Of a DNA stretch of 26,971 nt, positions 1-8,334 are shown in pieces; position 1 is the first letter of the stretch, and each line of letters starts with the position of its first letter. The position numbers were made by a program, and so were the translations under genes. This DNA comes from Geobacter sp. UBA698. GTDB lineage: Bacteria > Desulfobacterota > Desulfuromonadia > Geobacterales > Pseudopelobacteraceae. The DNA is taken from contig DBMM01000064.1 in NCBI GenBank assembly GCA_002298925.1, forward strand, positions 1-26,971, written 5' to 3'. Under the pieces are notes generated by a model. That model was given only the letters and a program-made list of their open reading frames with translations. It was not told where the DNA came from and did not search any database.

Positions 1-864
1 TTTATTCTCCTCATACTCGCCTGCGCGACCCTGCTCCCCTCCCTGGCTTTAGGCTACGACGTGCTGGTGCTGCAGAGCCGGCGCGACCCGGCCTACGAGG
101 AGGTACTGAAAGGCTTCCGCGCCGGGCGCGACGTCTCCCAGCGCGTTGTCGTCCTGTCCGACTACGCCGAGGTGGACGTGACCCGTATCGTGCGCGAGGA
201 GCACCCCCGCCTGATCCTGGCCGTGGGCGACGCAGCCCTGAAGGCGGCCCGCCCGGTCCGCCAGACGCCGATCCTGGCCGTGATGACCGTAGCCATCAAC
301 ACAAGCGTGGAGTCGCAGCCCAACCTGAGCGGCATCAGCATGTTCTCGCCGCCGGAACGCTACCTGGCGACGTTCAAGGCCATGAAGGCGCGCCGGGTGG
401 GCATCATCCACAACCCGGCCAGGAGCGGCTGGTATCTGCAGCAGGCCCGCCAGGCCGCCCAGCAAGTGGGCATCGAGCTGGTGGTGCGCGAAGTATCCGC
501 CTCCCGGGAGACCCTGACCCAGTTCAGCACCCTGGCCGGCAAGATCGACGGACTCTGGATGCTGCCCGACAGCACGGCCGTCACCCGCGAGACAGCCGAA
601 GCCTGGTTCCGCTTCAGCCAGGAGCAGTCCATCCCGCTGGTCTCCTTTGCCAACGCCTATCTGGGGCTGGGCGCCGCCGCGGTGGTGGATATCGACCGGG
701 CCGAACTGGGGCGTCAGGCCGGTGTGATGGCCACGCGCATCCTCTCCGGTGGCGAGAGCAGCAATGCGGTTGAATTCCCCCGCCAGCAGGCGATCAAGGT
801 CAACAACAGCGTGCTGAACCGACTCAGGATCGATAACGGCCCGCTGGAGAAAATCTCGCACTGA
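1..864 (+). CDS. ABC transporter substrate-binding protein-like (PF04392 type), 5' end outside window
   Basis: The frame is open from base 1, and the first codons read FILLILACATLLPSLALGYD, the hydrophobic core and cleavage region of a signal peptide. The true start therefore lies upstream of the window and the GTG at 61 is not the start. The 287 visible codons read as a type-1 periplasmic-binding fold: VLVLQSRRDPAYEEVLKGF, then LILAVGDAALKAA, TPILAVMTV, NLSGISMFSPPERYLATFKA and RVGIIHNP. This pattern fits the ABC_sub_bind family (PF04392), exported proteins often found with sensor or ABC genes in delta-proteobacteria. The ligand is unknown. The gene ends at a TGA and is followed by a clear terminator at 961-996. 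Family assignment is by pattern recognition, so moderately sure. Confidence 0.75.
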   Translation, partial: FILLILACATLLPSLALGYDVLVLQSRRDPAYEEVLKGFRAGRDVSQRVVVLSDYAEVDVTRIVREEHPRLILAVGDAALKAARPVRQTPILAVMTVAINTSVESQPNLSGISMFSPPERYLATFKAMKARRVGIIHNPARSGWYLQQARQAAQQVGIELVVREVSASRETLTQFSTLAGKIDGLWMLPDSTAVTRETAEAWFRFSQEQSIPLVSFANAYLGLGAAAVVDIDRAELGRQAGVMATRILSGGESSNAVEFPRQQAIKVNNSVLNRLRIDNGPLEKISH

Positions 865-960
865 AGCGCCTGCCCGCCGCGGTTGGTGGCCGCTTTTGAT
901 TGAAGCGGAACCGGAGTTGCCCAACTATTCCTGATCATCATATTCAACGCGTAACCAGCA

Positions 961-996
961 AGGGGTCAGGCATTTTGCCTGGCCCCTTTATTTTTT
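961..996 (+). terminator. Rho-independent terminator after the binding-protein gene
   Basis: An 11-bp stem (AGGGGTCAGGC at 961-971 with GCCTGGCCCCT at 977-987, one G-T pair) closes a short A/T loop. It is followed by a T-rich tract, TTTATTTTTT, ending at 996. It sits about 100 bases after the stop at 864, where a transcript end is expected. Confidence 0.85.
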
Positions 997-1038
997 AACT
1001 GGATCACAGTGTTGACCGTTTAGATCTTTGCCTATAGC

Positions 1039-1144
1039 CTCCCCTCCTTTGACGGGAGGGGAGTGAGGGGTGGGTGAAGCTGGCAATAGTGTCAGATATG
1101 GCAAATTACCCCACCCCCTAACCCCCTCCCGCAAGGGGAGGGGG
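1039..1144. repeat. Inverted pair of REP-like GC-rich hairpins
   Basis: Two imperfect copies of one palindromic unit lie in opposite orientation. The first has a 9-bp stem, CTCCCCTCC (1039-1047) with GGAGGGGAG (1055-1063), followed by GTGAGGGGTGGGTG. The second has CCCCCTCCC (1122-1130) with GGGAGGGGG (1136-1144), preceded by CCCCACCCCCTAAC, roughly the reverse complement of the first unit's tail. This is the layout of REP/BIME-type extragenic repeats mobilised in trans by REP-associated transposases. No transposase gene lies in the window. Apart from this pair, the terminator at 961-996 and a possible -10 at 1224-1229, I see nothing else in the 865-1279 gap. Confidence 0.6.
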
Positions 1145-1223
1145 GAACGTTAAGGTAACCGCAAAGGGCAAACCGGACACAGCTGGCTAGATCAGGAAAT
1201 TTCCATGGGAGGGCTGAAAGTTG

Positions 1224-1229
1224 TATAAT
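1224..1229 (+). promoter_or_regulatory. Possible -10 element for the small lipoprotein gene
   Basis: TATAAT lies 50 bases before the ATG at 1280. A hexamer at the -35 distance (TTCCAT at 1201-1206) matches poorly, so this promoter is tentative. Confidence 0.35.
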
Positions 1230-1279
1230 AATAAGTGGCAGTTGGAATACCACGGAGACATCAAAAGGAGGCCACCACC

Positions 1280-1726
1280 ATGCTGAAACGATCCTTGCTT
1301 GTCATACTCACCCTGACCCTGCTGGCCGGCTGCACAGCCTACCGCGATGTTTCCCGGGAGCGGCTGGAAACCCTGCCACAGCATTATTCCCAATTCGACC
1401 TGCGACTGACCTGGAAAACCACTGTGACCGACACGGAAACGCTGATTGAGGGGGCTGCCCAGAACATCCGCTATCCCCAGATGGACAACCTGGAGATATG
1501 GGTGTCCGCCCTGGACAGCAACGGCAGGAACCTGGCCCGCTCGGTGAGTTATGTGATACCGAGCCGACTGAACCAGGACGAGACCGCCCCCTTTGACCTG
1601 AAGTTGTCGCTGGCGGTCAAGCCCGGTTCGAAACTGCAGTTCACCTATCGCTATCGGGCCCTGGAAGACTCCGATGACGCCGTCTCCTGGATGCAGAACT
1701 TCGAGGCGGATGTGCCGCAGCGCTAG
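1280..1726 (+). CDS. Small predicted lipoprotein, DUF/FxLYD-like
   Basis: The protein has 148 residues. I chose the ATG at 1280 because AAAAGGAGG lies just upstream with good spacing; a longer GTG start at 1235 would put 15 residues in front of the signal peptide. MLKRSLLVILTLTLLAGC is a type II signal peptide with lipobox LLAGC, so Cys18 is probably lipidated. The mature part (DNLEIWVSALDSNGRNLARS, then KPGSKLQFTYRYRA) looks like a small beta-sandwich of the FxLYD or Ig-like sort. That is a structural guess and the function is unknown. It stands alone between the REP-like repeats and the sensor kinase gene. Confidence 0.8.
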   Translation: MLKRSLLVILTLTLLAGCTAYRDVSRERLETLPQHYSQFDLRLTWKTTVTDTETLIEGAAQNIRYPQMDNLEIWVSALDSNGRNLARSVSYVIPSRLNQDETAPFDLKLSLAVKPGSKLQFTYRYRALEDSDDAVSWMQNFEADVPQR

Positions 1727-1762
1727 TTCCTTAAAGCGGAGTAAGTGCCGCAGGATGCGCTT

Positions 1763-1803
1763 CGACTCCGCTCAGCGCACGATCTGTTCCCTGATCGGAG
1801 TCG
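1763..1803. repeat. Imperfect palindrome in the lipoprotein-kinase spacer
   Basis: CGACTCCGCTCAG (1763-1775) and CTGATCGGAGTCG (1791-1803) form a 13-bp inverted repeat with one mismatch and a 15-base loop. It resembles dispersed extragenic palindromes built on CGACTCCGCTCAG. It has no T-tract, so I do not call it a terminator. The rest of the 1727-2004 gap shows nothing I can name. Confidence 0.45.
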
Positions 1804-2004
1804 CAGGGAACTTATTCAGAAACATGCAAACTGGTCATCCCTTGTTCGCTAGCAGCAGTTGTTGCCATAAAGCTATGGACAAACCGCTCATGTGATGAGA
1901 AACTAAAATTTAATGCGACAAAAACAGCCCGTACATACCCTTTGCCTCCCCATTACCTTCATCCTTACGGCCATGCGGCTAACTTCCGACCCCAGGATTT
2001 GAAG

Positions 2005-3879
2005 ATGTCAGTTCTAAAGCACCCCATCTGCTTCCGCCACAGTTTTCAGTGCAGACTGTTCCTCGTTTTTTCTTCCATAGCCGCGCTGATCTCGATCCTG
2101 CTCTGTGCCCTGTTCTTTACCCGAGAAATCACACAGCATCGTGCTCAGACCACCGAGCAACTGCAGATGCTTTCACGGCACCTGGCCGACTCCATCCGCC
2201 TGCCGCTCTACGGAGAAAACCGCGAGATGCTGCAGCAGCTGGCCCAGGAGACTGCTCGCACACCCGGGATCAGATCGGTGGTGATTACCGCCCTTGACGG
2301 CCGGGTGCTGGCCGTCGTCGGTAGCAAAGGCGCTGACGGCAACAGCAAGATCATCACCCAGATTGCCGAAGTACGCAGCATGCCCATGGAAGCGAGCCTC
2401 GACATGGGACTTGCGGACAACAGTGGCAACGCCGCCGGCGCATTGCTCGGCTTTGTCTACCTGGAGCGCGGCACCGCCGATCTTGACGCCGCCATCGCCA
2501 GGATCATCGCTGTTTCCTGTTTGATATCATTCTTTTCCTGGCTGCTGATCACCGGCTTATGCCATCTGGTGCTGCGCAAGGTCACCCACTCCTTCAATGC
2601 TCTTGCGGAAGGTGTGCAGCTGATGCAATCGGGCGCCTTCGAAACCAGGATCAATGTAACCGGCAAAGATGAACCGGCCCGAATGGCAGCCGCCGTGAAT
2701 GGACTGGCCGAATCGCTCCAGCAGCGTGAAGCGGAAAACCGCCGCCTCAATCAGCAACTGCTGGATGTCCTAAGCACCCTGAAAGAAAACGAAGCCAAGC
2801 TAAAAAACATCATGGATCGTCTGCCGGTGGCGGTGGCCTGGTCCGATCAGGATGAATCGATCGAATACATCAACCACTTTTTCATTGATCGCTTCGGTTA
2901 TGACCACGCAGACCTCCCCACGGTCACTGACTGGCTGCAGCGGGCCTACCCGGAACCGGAGTACCGCCGGCAGATAACCGCCAAACGGTGCGCGGCGCGT
3001 GACGCTGCTCTGCGGGGAGACACCGAAAACTCGAGCTACGAGGCAACGCTGACCTGCAAGGACGGCACAACCAGGCGGGTGATCGTCAGCCACCAGGTTA
3101 CAAACAGGCAGTGCATCGCCATTACCGTTGATGTCACCGAGCGCGACCTGCTGCAGGAGCAGTCCATCAGAATCCAGAAACTGGAATCGCTCGGCGTGCT
3201 GGCCGGCGGAATCGCCCACAATTTCAACAATGTCCTGACCGGAGTAATGGGCTACATCTCCTTTGCCCGCCGCTTCATCGAAGAAGGCCACAAGTCCCAC
3301 AAGCATCTGCAGAGTGCGGAAGAGGCCACCCAACGCGCCGCCGGAATCGCCAAACAGCTGCTGACCTTTGCGCGGGGGGGAGCGCCGGTCAGAAAACCGG
3401 TTTCATTGCGGCCACTGCTGGAGAGCGCTCTGGCGCTGGCCGCGGCCGGCTCGTGCGTAGAGCCCACGGTCGATCTGTCTCCCGACCTGCATGCCGTCCT
3501 GGCCGATGAAGGCCAGCTCAATCAGGCCTTTTACTGCCTGATCCTGAATGCGGTCCAGGCCATGCCCAACGGCGGAACGCTGACGGTGCGCGGCAGCAAC
3601 GTTAGCCTGGACAAGGGGAAAGCCGGCGGGCTGATGCCGGGTGATTTCGTCGAACTCTCCTTCGAAGATTCAGGCTGCGGCATCTCCGAGGAGAACCGCC
3701 GCCAGATCTTTGTCCCCTACTTCACCACCCGGGCCGAGATCGGCAAGGGCATGGGGCTGGCCACGGTCCACTCGATCGTCACCAGACATGGCGGTGCCAT
3801 CAATTTTCACTCGGAAGTGGAGCAGGGCACGACCTTCACCATCCATCTCCCTTCCGCCGACAGCTGGCCGGCGGTGTGA
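2005..3879 (+). CDS. Orphan membrane sensor histidine kinase (HAMP-PAS-HisKA-HATPase)
   Basis: The protein has 624 residues from the ATG at 2005, which has AGGA seven bases upstream; a TTG at 1942 would be a less likely longer start. TM1 is about residues 17-38, a periplasmic segment about 39-163, TM2 about 164-190, then HAMP about 191-245, a short coiled coil, and a PAS domain about 262-380 ending in the usual DVTER. The phosphoacceptor is His405 in GIAHNFNN, with Asn where HDFNN is more common. The N-box is around LILNAVQAM (513-520), G1 is EDSGCGI (554-560) and G2 is GKGMGLATV (580-588). There is no receiver domain and no response-regulator gene adjacent, so the partner is encoded elsewhere. 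The stimulus is unknown. Confidence 0.9.
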   Translation: MSVLKHPICFRHSFQCRLFLVFSSIAALISILLCALFFTREITQHRAQTTEQLQMLSRHLADSIRLPLYGENREMLQQLAQETARTPGIRSVVITALDGRVLAVVGSKGADGNSKIITQIAEVRSMPMEASLDMGLADNSGNAAGALLGFVYLERGTADLDAAIARIIAVSCLISFFSWLLITGLCHLVLRKVTHSFNALAEGVQLMQSGAFETRINVTGKDEPARMAAAVNGLAESLQQREAENRRLNQQLLDVLSTLKENEAKLKNIMDRLPVAVAWSDQDESIEYINHFFIDRFGYDHADLPTVTDWLQRAYPEPEYRRQITAKRCAARDAALRGDTENSSYEATLTCKDGTTRRVIVSHQVTNRQCIAITVDVTERDLLQEQSIRIQKLESLGVLAGGIAHNFNNVLTGVMGYISFARRFIEEGHKSHKHLQSAEEATQRAAGIAKQLLTFARGGAPVRKPVSLRPLLESALALAAAGSCVEPTVDLSPDLHAVLADEGQLNQAFYCLILNAVQAMPNGGTLTVRGSNVSLDKGKAGGLMPGDFVELSFEDSGCGISEENRRQIFVPYFTTRAEIGKGMGLATVHSIVTRHGGAINFHSEVEQGTTFTIHLPSADSWPAV

Positions 3880-3918
3880 TCTTACTCAAGCCATAGCTCG
3901 CGATTCCCACACCTTACC

Positions 3919-4851
3919 ATGCCCCCTAAACTCCTCATCATCTGCGGCCCGACCGCTTGCGGCAAAAGTGAACTGGCTCTGCGGCTGGCCCGCGAACTGG
4001 ACGCCGAGATCGTCAATGCCGATTCCATGCAGGTCTATCGCGGCCTGGACATCGGTACCGCCAAGCCGAGCGAGGCCCAGCGCGCCGAGATCCGCCACCA
4101 CCTGATCGACGTGGCCGATCCTGACCAGCCCTTCTCGGCCGCCGATTTCATGGCGGCCGCCGATGCCGCCATCAGCGACATTTCCGCCCGGGGCAAGCGG
4201 GTGATCGTGGCGGGCGGCACCGGCCTCTACATCCGCGCCCTGCTGAAAGGGCTGGTGGACTCCCCCAGCGGTGCCGGGAAGATCCGCCAGCAGCTGCAGG
4301 CCGAGGCACGGGAACTGGGCAACCGGGCCATGCTGGAAAAATTGCGCCGGGTGGACCCCGAATCAGCGGCCCTGATCCACCCCAACAACCTGGTGCGCAT
4401 CATCCGCGCCCTGGAGGTGCAGCGCCTGACCGGCATTCCGTTGTCGCGCTATCAGCAGGAGCACGGTTTTTCCGTCCAGCGCTACCCGAACCTGCAGATC
4501 GGCATAAAAACAGAGCGGCCGGTTTTGTACCAACGCATCGAGCAGCGGGTCGAGCGCATGCTGGCCGACGGGCTCTTGGATGAGGTGCGCCGGCTGCTGG
4601 CATCCGGCTGGTCCCGCAACCTGAAGTCCCTGCGCTCCATCGGCTACAAGGAGGCTGTCGCCCATCTGTACGGCGAGTACGATCTGGAGCAGGCGGCGGA
4701 ACTGATCAAGCGTGACACCCGCCGCTACGCCAAGCGCCAGATGACCTGGTTTAATGCTGATAACGATATATTATGGCTTGAATATCCCGAAAAGTTTGTT
4801 ACTATTTTTCAACATGCAATTGACTTTTATGACAATGAACAGGAGGATTGA
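3919..4851 (+). CDS. miaA: tRNA dimethylallyltransferase MiaA
   Basis: A cytoplasmic enzyme that transfers the dimethylallyl group from DMAPP to N6 of A37 in tRNAs reading UNN codons, the first step toward ms2i6A. At 310 residues it has the usual length. The P-loop GPTACGKS lies at residues 10-17, followed by the family motif NADSMQVYRGLDIGTAKP. GGTGLYIRALLKGL and a C-terminal RRYAKRQMTWF follow, all diagnostic. The stop at 4849-4851 lies four bases before the hfq ATG, so the two are translated from one message, the conserved miaA-hfq pairing. Confidence 0.97.
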   Translation: MPPKLLIICGPTACGKSELALRLARELDAEIVNADSMQVYRGLDIGTAKPSEAQRAEIRHHLIDVADPDQPFSAADFMAAADAAISDISARGKRVIVAGGTGLYIRALLKGLVDSPSGAGKIRQQLQAEARELGNRAMLEKLRRVDPESAALIHPNNLVRIIRALEVQRLTGIPLSRYQQEHGFSVQRYPNLQIGIKTERPVLYQRIEQRVERMLADGLLDEVRRLLASGWSRNLKSLRSIGYKEAVAHLYGEYDLEQAAELIKRDTRRYAKRQMTWFNADNDILWLEYPEKFVTIFQHAIDFYDNEQED

Positions 4852-4855
4852 CGAC

Positions 4856-5080
4856 ATGGCAAAAGCCCCTTTCAATATCCAGGATCAATATCTCAATCAG
4901 TCCCGCAAGGAGCGCGTCAAAGTAGCCATAACCATGATGTCGGGCAGCAAGCTGGAGGGATTCATCAAATCATTCGACAATTTTTCCGTTCTGCTGGACA
5001 TCAACAGCGATGTCCTGATCTACAAGCACGCCATCGCCACCATCACCTCGGCCGACGGAAATTTCCGCCTGCACCAGTAA
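4856..5080 (+). CDS. hfq: RNA chaperone Hfq
   Basis: A hexameric Sm-like protein that binds small RNAs and mRNAs and promotes their pairing. It has 74 residues, within the range of short delta-proteobacterial Hfq proteins without a long C-terminal tail. NIQDQYLNQSRKERVKV gives the N-terminal helix and the proximal-face Gln/Asp residues. GFIKSFDNFSVLL is the Sm1 region, and the YKHAI motif marks Sm2. The start at 4856 has AGGAGG upstream, inside the end of miaA. A terminator-like hairpin follows at 5110-5142. Confidence 0.97.
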   Translation: MAKAPFNIQDQYLNQSRKERVKVAITMMSGSKLEGFIKSFDNFSVLLDINSDVLIYKHAIATITSADGNFRLHQ

Positions 5081-5109
5081 TTCCGGCTGATTTCAAGTTG
5101 ACATCCATC

Positions 5110-5142
5110 AGACCTGCGGGGTTCCCAAAACTCCGCAGGTCT
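5110..5142 (+). terminator. Hairpin at the end of the miaA-hfq unit
   Basis: AGACCTGCGG (5110-5119) pairs perfectly with CCGCAGGTCT (5133-5142) around a 13-base loop, 30 bases after the hfq stop. The following CTCTCTCC is pyrimidine-rich but not a true T-tract, so termination may be only partial. Confidence 0.6.
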
Positions 5143-5163
5143 CTCTCCGAAACACAGGTCTCC

Positions 5164-5298
5164 ATGTCTAAAAACAAAAAAACCATGCTGGAGCGACTGA
5201 TTGTCGCCATTCTGTTCACGTTCCCCACGGCAGCGGCGGACAGTTTCGGACTCACCCCGGGCTGCCGTCAGCCGGATGTTTACCGGGGTGCCCCATGA
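5164..5298 (+). CDS. Possible 44-residue leader ORF coupled to the DUF512 gene
   Basis: MSKNKKTMLERLIVAILFTF is followed by PTAAADSFGLTPGCRQPDVY and RGAP. It has a basic start and a short hydrophobic stretch, like a weak signal peptide. Its TGA overlaps the ATG of the next gene in an ATGA arrangement. A weak AGG lies six bases upstream of the ATG. I recognise no family. It may be a real small protein, or simply a leader whose translation opens the hairpin at 5253-5290 covering the downstream ribosome binding site. It could also be chance. Confidence 0.35.
   Translation: MSKNKKTMLERLIVAILFTFPTAAADSFGLTPGCRQPDVYRGAP
5253..5290 (+). promoter_or_regulatory. Stem-loop covering the DUF512 ribosome binding site
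   Basis: CACCCCGG (5253-5260) pairs perfectly with CCGGGGTG (5283-5290). The 3' arm holds the only purine-rich G stretch before the ATG at 5295, so folding would hide it. Ribosomes translating the small upstream ORF would pass through and open the stem, which would suit translational coupling. Confidence 0.4.
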
Positions 5299-6602
5299 CC
5301 GGTCTGCTGATTGAAAGTGTCATTCCCGGCTCGATCGCCGCTGAACTGGGGGCGGAGCCGGGCGACCGTCTGCTGGCGGTCAACGGCCACCCACTGCGGG
5401 ACATCATCGACTACAGCTATTACACGGCTTACGATGAGGAGCTGCTGCTGGAGCTGGCCAAAACGGACGGTGAACTGTGGGAGCTGGAAGTCGAGCGGGA
5501 GGCGGGCCAGCCTCTGGGCCTGACCTTCACAGCACCGGCACCGGCCCAATGCCGCAACAACTGCGTGTTCTGCTTCGTGCACCAGCTGCCCAAGGGGCTG
5601 CGCCGCCCACTGTACGTCAAGGACGAGGACTACCGCCTCTCCTTTCTCAACGGCAACTACGTCACCCTGGCCAACCTGAAACCGGCCGAACTGGCCCGCA
5701 TCATCGAACAGCGCCTCTCGCCGCTGTATATCTCGGTGCATGCCACCAACCCCGAACTGCGGGCGCGGCTGCTGGGCAACCGCAAGATCCCCCCCATACT
5801 GGTACAGCTGCGGCAGCTGGCCGCCGCCCGCATCAGGATGCATACCCAGGTGGTGCTCTGCCCTGACCTCAATGACGGCCCTGAACTGGAGCGGACCGTG
5901 GCCGATCTGGCCGGGCTACACCCGGCCGTGCTCTCCCTGGCCGTCGTGCCGCTGGGGCTGACCGCCCACCGCCAACACCTGCCGCAGCTGCGACCGGTGG
6001 ACAGCGCCTATGCCCGCCGCTTGATCGAGGTCTGGCAGCCCCGCGCCGAACGGCTCAGGAAACAGCTTGGTGAGCCGTTCCTGTTCCTGGCGGATGAGTT
6101 CTACCTCAAGGCCGGCCTCCCCTTCCCCCCCCTGAGCCGCTACGGCGACCTGCCCCAAATCGAAAACGGCGTCGGCATGGTGCCCCTGTTCCTGCGGGAG
6201 GCCGGCCGGGCTCTGCGGACGGCGCGCCCCATCGGAACCTTCCGGGTCACGGTGGTGACCGGAGTTTCCGCCCATGGTTTCGTGGCTGATTTCCTGAAAA
6301 AGCTGGCGGAAAAAACCGGCCTGGAAATCGTGCCGCTGGCGGTTAAAAACAGGTTGTTTGGTGAAAGCGTGACGGTCAGCGGGCTGGTGGCGGGAGCGGA
6401 CATCCTGGCCGCCCTGGAAGGTGCCGAAATCGGCAGGGCTTTGCTGGTGCCGGATGTGATGCTCAAAGAAGGTGAAGGGGTTTTTCTGGATGATGTTTCT
6501 TTGGAAGAACTGGGGCAGCGACTGGGTTGCCGGGCGATCGCCTTTAACCCCACACCGCAGGGGTGCTGCCGGGCGCTCAGGGCGCTTGGGAAAATGAAAT
6601 GA
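5295..6602 (+). CDS. PDZ + DUF512 iron-sulfur protein, radical-SAM-like
   Basis: The protein has 435 residues. An N-terminal PDZ-like domain (residues 1-70: GLLIESVIPGSIAAELGAEP, GDRLLAVNG) precedes a radical-SAM-like cluster, Cys86-x3-Cys90-x2-Cys93 in CRNNCVFCF. The DUF512 part follows (YISVHATNPELRARLLGN, VVTGVSAHGF, LVPDVMLKEGEGVFLDD). This architecture is a well-known conserved bacterial family whose function is not established; roles tied to ribosome or GTPase maturation have been suggested only from genomic neighbours. The cluster motif CxxxCxxC matches radical SAM spacing, so a 4Fe-4S centre is likely. The start overlaps the stop of the small ORF at 5164-5298. The gene converges with the HDOD gene, only 14 bases apart, with no obvious terminator between. 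Confidence 0.88.
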   Translation: MTGLLIESVIPGSIAAELGAEPGDRLLAVNGHPLRDIIDYSYYTAYDEELLLELAKTDGELWELEVEREAGQPLGLTFTAPAPAQCRNNCVFCFVHQLPKGLRRPLYVKDEDYRLSFLNGNYVTLANLKPAELARIIEQRLSPLYISVHATNPELRARLLGNRKIPPILVQLRQLAAARIRMHTQVVLCPDLNDGPELERTVADLAGLHPAVLSLAVVPLGLTAHRQHLPQLRPVDSAYARRLIEVWQPRAERLRKQLGEPFLFLADEFYLKAGLPFPPLSRYGDLPQIENGVGMVPLFLREAGRALRTARPIGTFRVTVVTGVSAHGFVADFLKKLAEKTGLEIVPLAVKNRLFGESVTVSGLVAGADILAALEGAEIGRALLVPDVMLKEGEGVFLDDVSLEELGQRLGCRAIAFNPTPQGCCRALRALGKMK

Positions 6603-6616
6603 AACAGTTATAGCGG

Positions 6617-7465
6617 CTAGTGGCCAACGTGCCCGTGCCCATGCACCTCACTGTACCCCCTGATAACCGATTCCAGTTTGTCGCACTGGCTTTCGTCCAG
6701 GTCGAGCAGTCCGACTTCCAGGGCGATATTCTCCGCCGTGAACGGTTTTGGATTCAGGCTCAGATTGACTTTTCGGCTGAGGCCATTTACCAGCCGGACG
6801 ATGGTGGTCAGGCTGTCGACCGGATTGTACTGCTCGGCGTGATGACGTTCCACCACCAACCGGTAGACCGGCGGGATATTCCAGTGTTCCATGATGCGGC
6901 AGCCCTGCTCCACATGCATCTCCGCGAAGATTTCCAGTAAAAGCTGCCGCTCCGGAACGATTCCGTTTTCCTTGTTCTGCGAGAGACGTTCCAACGCCTT
7001 GAGCAGATAGAGCTTGCCGATATCGTGCAGCAACCCCGCCAGATAGGCCTGATCGACGATACTCTGGCGTCCGGTCTGCTGGGCGACCCACCACCCCCCC
7101 AGACCGCAGGCCAGGGAATGCTGCCACAGTTCCTTCATCACCCCGTTGAACAGTCTGTTTTCCGAGACATGCAGCGATGCCTGGGACACAGCCATGGCCA
7201 GCATGGACGTCTGCTTCGCTCCCAGCCTGACGACCGCATCCCGGATGGTTTCCACATTGACGAGCCCCATATAGGCGGAGGAGTTGGCCATCTTGAGGAC
7301 GTTCGCGACAAGGGCCTGGTCCCTGTTGAGGAGCTTGACGATGTCCTCCAGATCGGAATAGGGATCCGACAGCATGATGGTCAGTTTCAGGGCAACGGGA
7401 TGAAATACCGGCAGATCGATGGGAGATGCTGCCAGGGCTTGGCGGATGTCAGCAGATATGGCCAT
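6617..7465 (-). CDS. HDOD-domain signalling protein
   Basis: The protein has 282 residues from the ATG at 7463-7465, chosen because AAAGGA lies eight bases upstream on the minus strand; an in-frame GTG at 7522 has no such site. The HDOD domain spans about residues 12-210: LPVFHPVALKLTIMLSDPYS, LLNRDQALVANVLKMANSS and VRLGAKQTSMLAMA. The segment QAYLAGLLHDIGKLYLLKAL keeps an HDIGK that many HDOD proteins lose. HDOD proteins usually lack a proven catalytic activity and act in signal transduction; in Geobacter relatives they are numerous. No partner domain is fused here. Its target is unknown. Confidence 0.88.
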   Translation of the reverse strand: MAISADIRQALAASPIDLPVFHPVALKLTIMLSDPYSDLEDIVKLLNRDQALVANVLKMANSSAYMGLVNVETIRDAVVRLGAKQTSMLAMAVSQASLHVSENRLFNGVMKELWQHSLACGLGGWWVAQQTGRQSIVDQAYLAGLLHDIGKLYLLKALERLSQNKENGIVPERQLLLEIFAEMHVEQGCRIMEHWNIPPVYRLVVERHHAEQYNPVDSLTTIVRLVNGLSRKVNLSLNPKPFTAENIALEVGLLDLDESQCDKLESVIRGYSEVHGHGHVGH

Positions 7466-7662
7466 TGTTATTCCTTTACCGGCAAGTGGCTTCTGAATCC
7501 CGAGTGAATTACACGGCACCATACACTATTTCTGGATATTCGTAAAGATTACTGAATATTACCCTGTAAACACATGAATCCGCACCATCTGCCGGCTCCA
7601 TCACCCTTAAATCCGCCGCTGGCATCCGCAGTGGCCTTTACCAAAGTCCGGTTGTCACCTCA

Positions 7663-8334
7663 TCAGGCAATCGTATGGCGGATATCCTTGCCCTTGACCA
7701 TGAAGATCACCATCTCGGCGATGTTGGTGGCATGGTCGGCAATACGCTCCAGCGACTTGGAGATATAGGTCAGACGCATGGCGCGGGTAATGGTCTGGGG
7801 ATCTTCGATCATGTAGGTCAGCAGCTCGCGCTGAATCTGCATATTGAGTTCATCCACGAAGGAATCGTCCTTGCAGACCTTGATGGCCAGTTCGGCATCG
7901 CCGCGCACGAAAGCGTCCAGTGCCTCCTTGAGCATGGTTGCCGCACAGGCTGCCATGCGGGGAATGTCGATGTAGGGCTTCAAGGGAGGGGTTTCATTGA
8001 TTTCCTTGACGCGCTTGGCAATGTTGGCGCACTGGTCACCGATCCGCTCCAGATCGGTGACGATCTTGAGCGCCAGGGTAATGAAGCGCAGGTCACGGGC
8101 AGCCGGCTGGCGCAATGCCAGCAGCTCCAGGCACTTCTCATCCACGGACACCTCGCAGCTGTTGACCTCGTGATCCATGGAGATGATCCGTTCGGCCAGA
8201 GGCGTATCCCGGTCGAGCAGCGCCTTGATCGAGCCGTCGATCATCATCTCCACCTTGCCGCCCATGGCCAGCAGTCTGACCCGCAGGTCGTTCAATTCCG
8301 CGTCGTATGACGCGCTGATGTGTTCACGTTCCAT
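7663..8334 (-). CDS. phoU: Phosphate signalling protein PhoU
   Basis: A cytoplasmic protein that links the PstSCAB transporter to the PhoR sensor kinase and damps the phosphate-starvation response. At 223 residues it has the normal length. It shows two three-helix PhoU repeats with the metal-binding-type motifs DLERIGDQCANIAKR (first half) and SLERIADHATNIAE (second half). The ATG overlaps the pstB stop by one base (TAATG), so it is the last gene of pstC-pstA-pstB-phoU. No phoR or phoB gene lies in the window. Confidence 0.97.
   Translation of the reverse strand: MEREHISASYDAELNDLRVRLLAMGGKVEMMIDGSIKALLDRDTPLAERIISMDHEVNSCEVSVDEKCLELLALRQPAARDLRFITLALKIVTDLERIGDQCANIAKRVKEINETPPLKPYIDIPRMAACAATMLKEALDAFVRGDAELAIKVCKDDSFVDELNMQIQRELLTYMIEDPQTITRAMRLTYISKSLERIADHATNIAEMVIFMVKGKDIRHTIA

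Noticed and set aside
1942..2004. TTG start 21 codons before the kinase ATG
   Set aside because: No ribosome binding site there, while the ATG at 2005 has AGGA at correct spacing and is directly followed by the first membrane segment.
7466..7662. Terminator after phoU
   Set aside because: No stem with a T-tract found on the minus strand in this gap.
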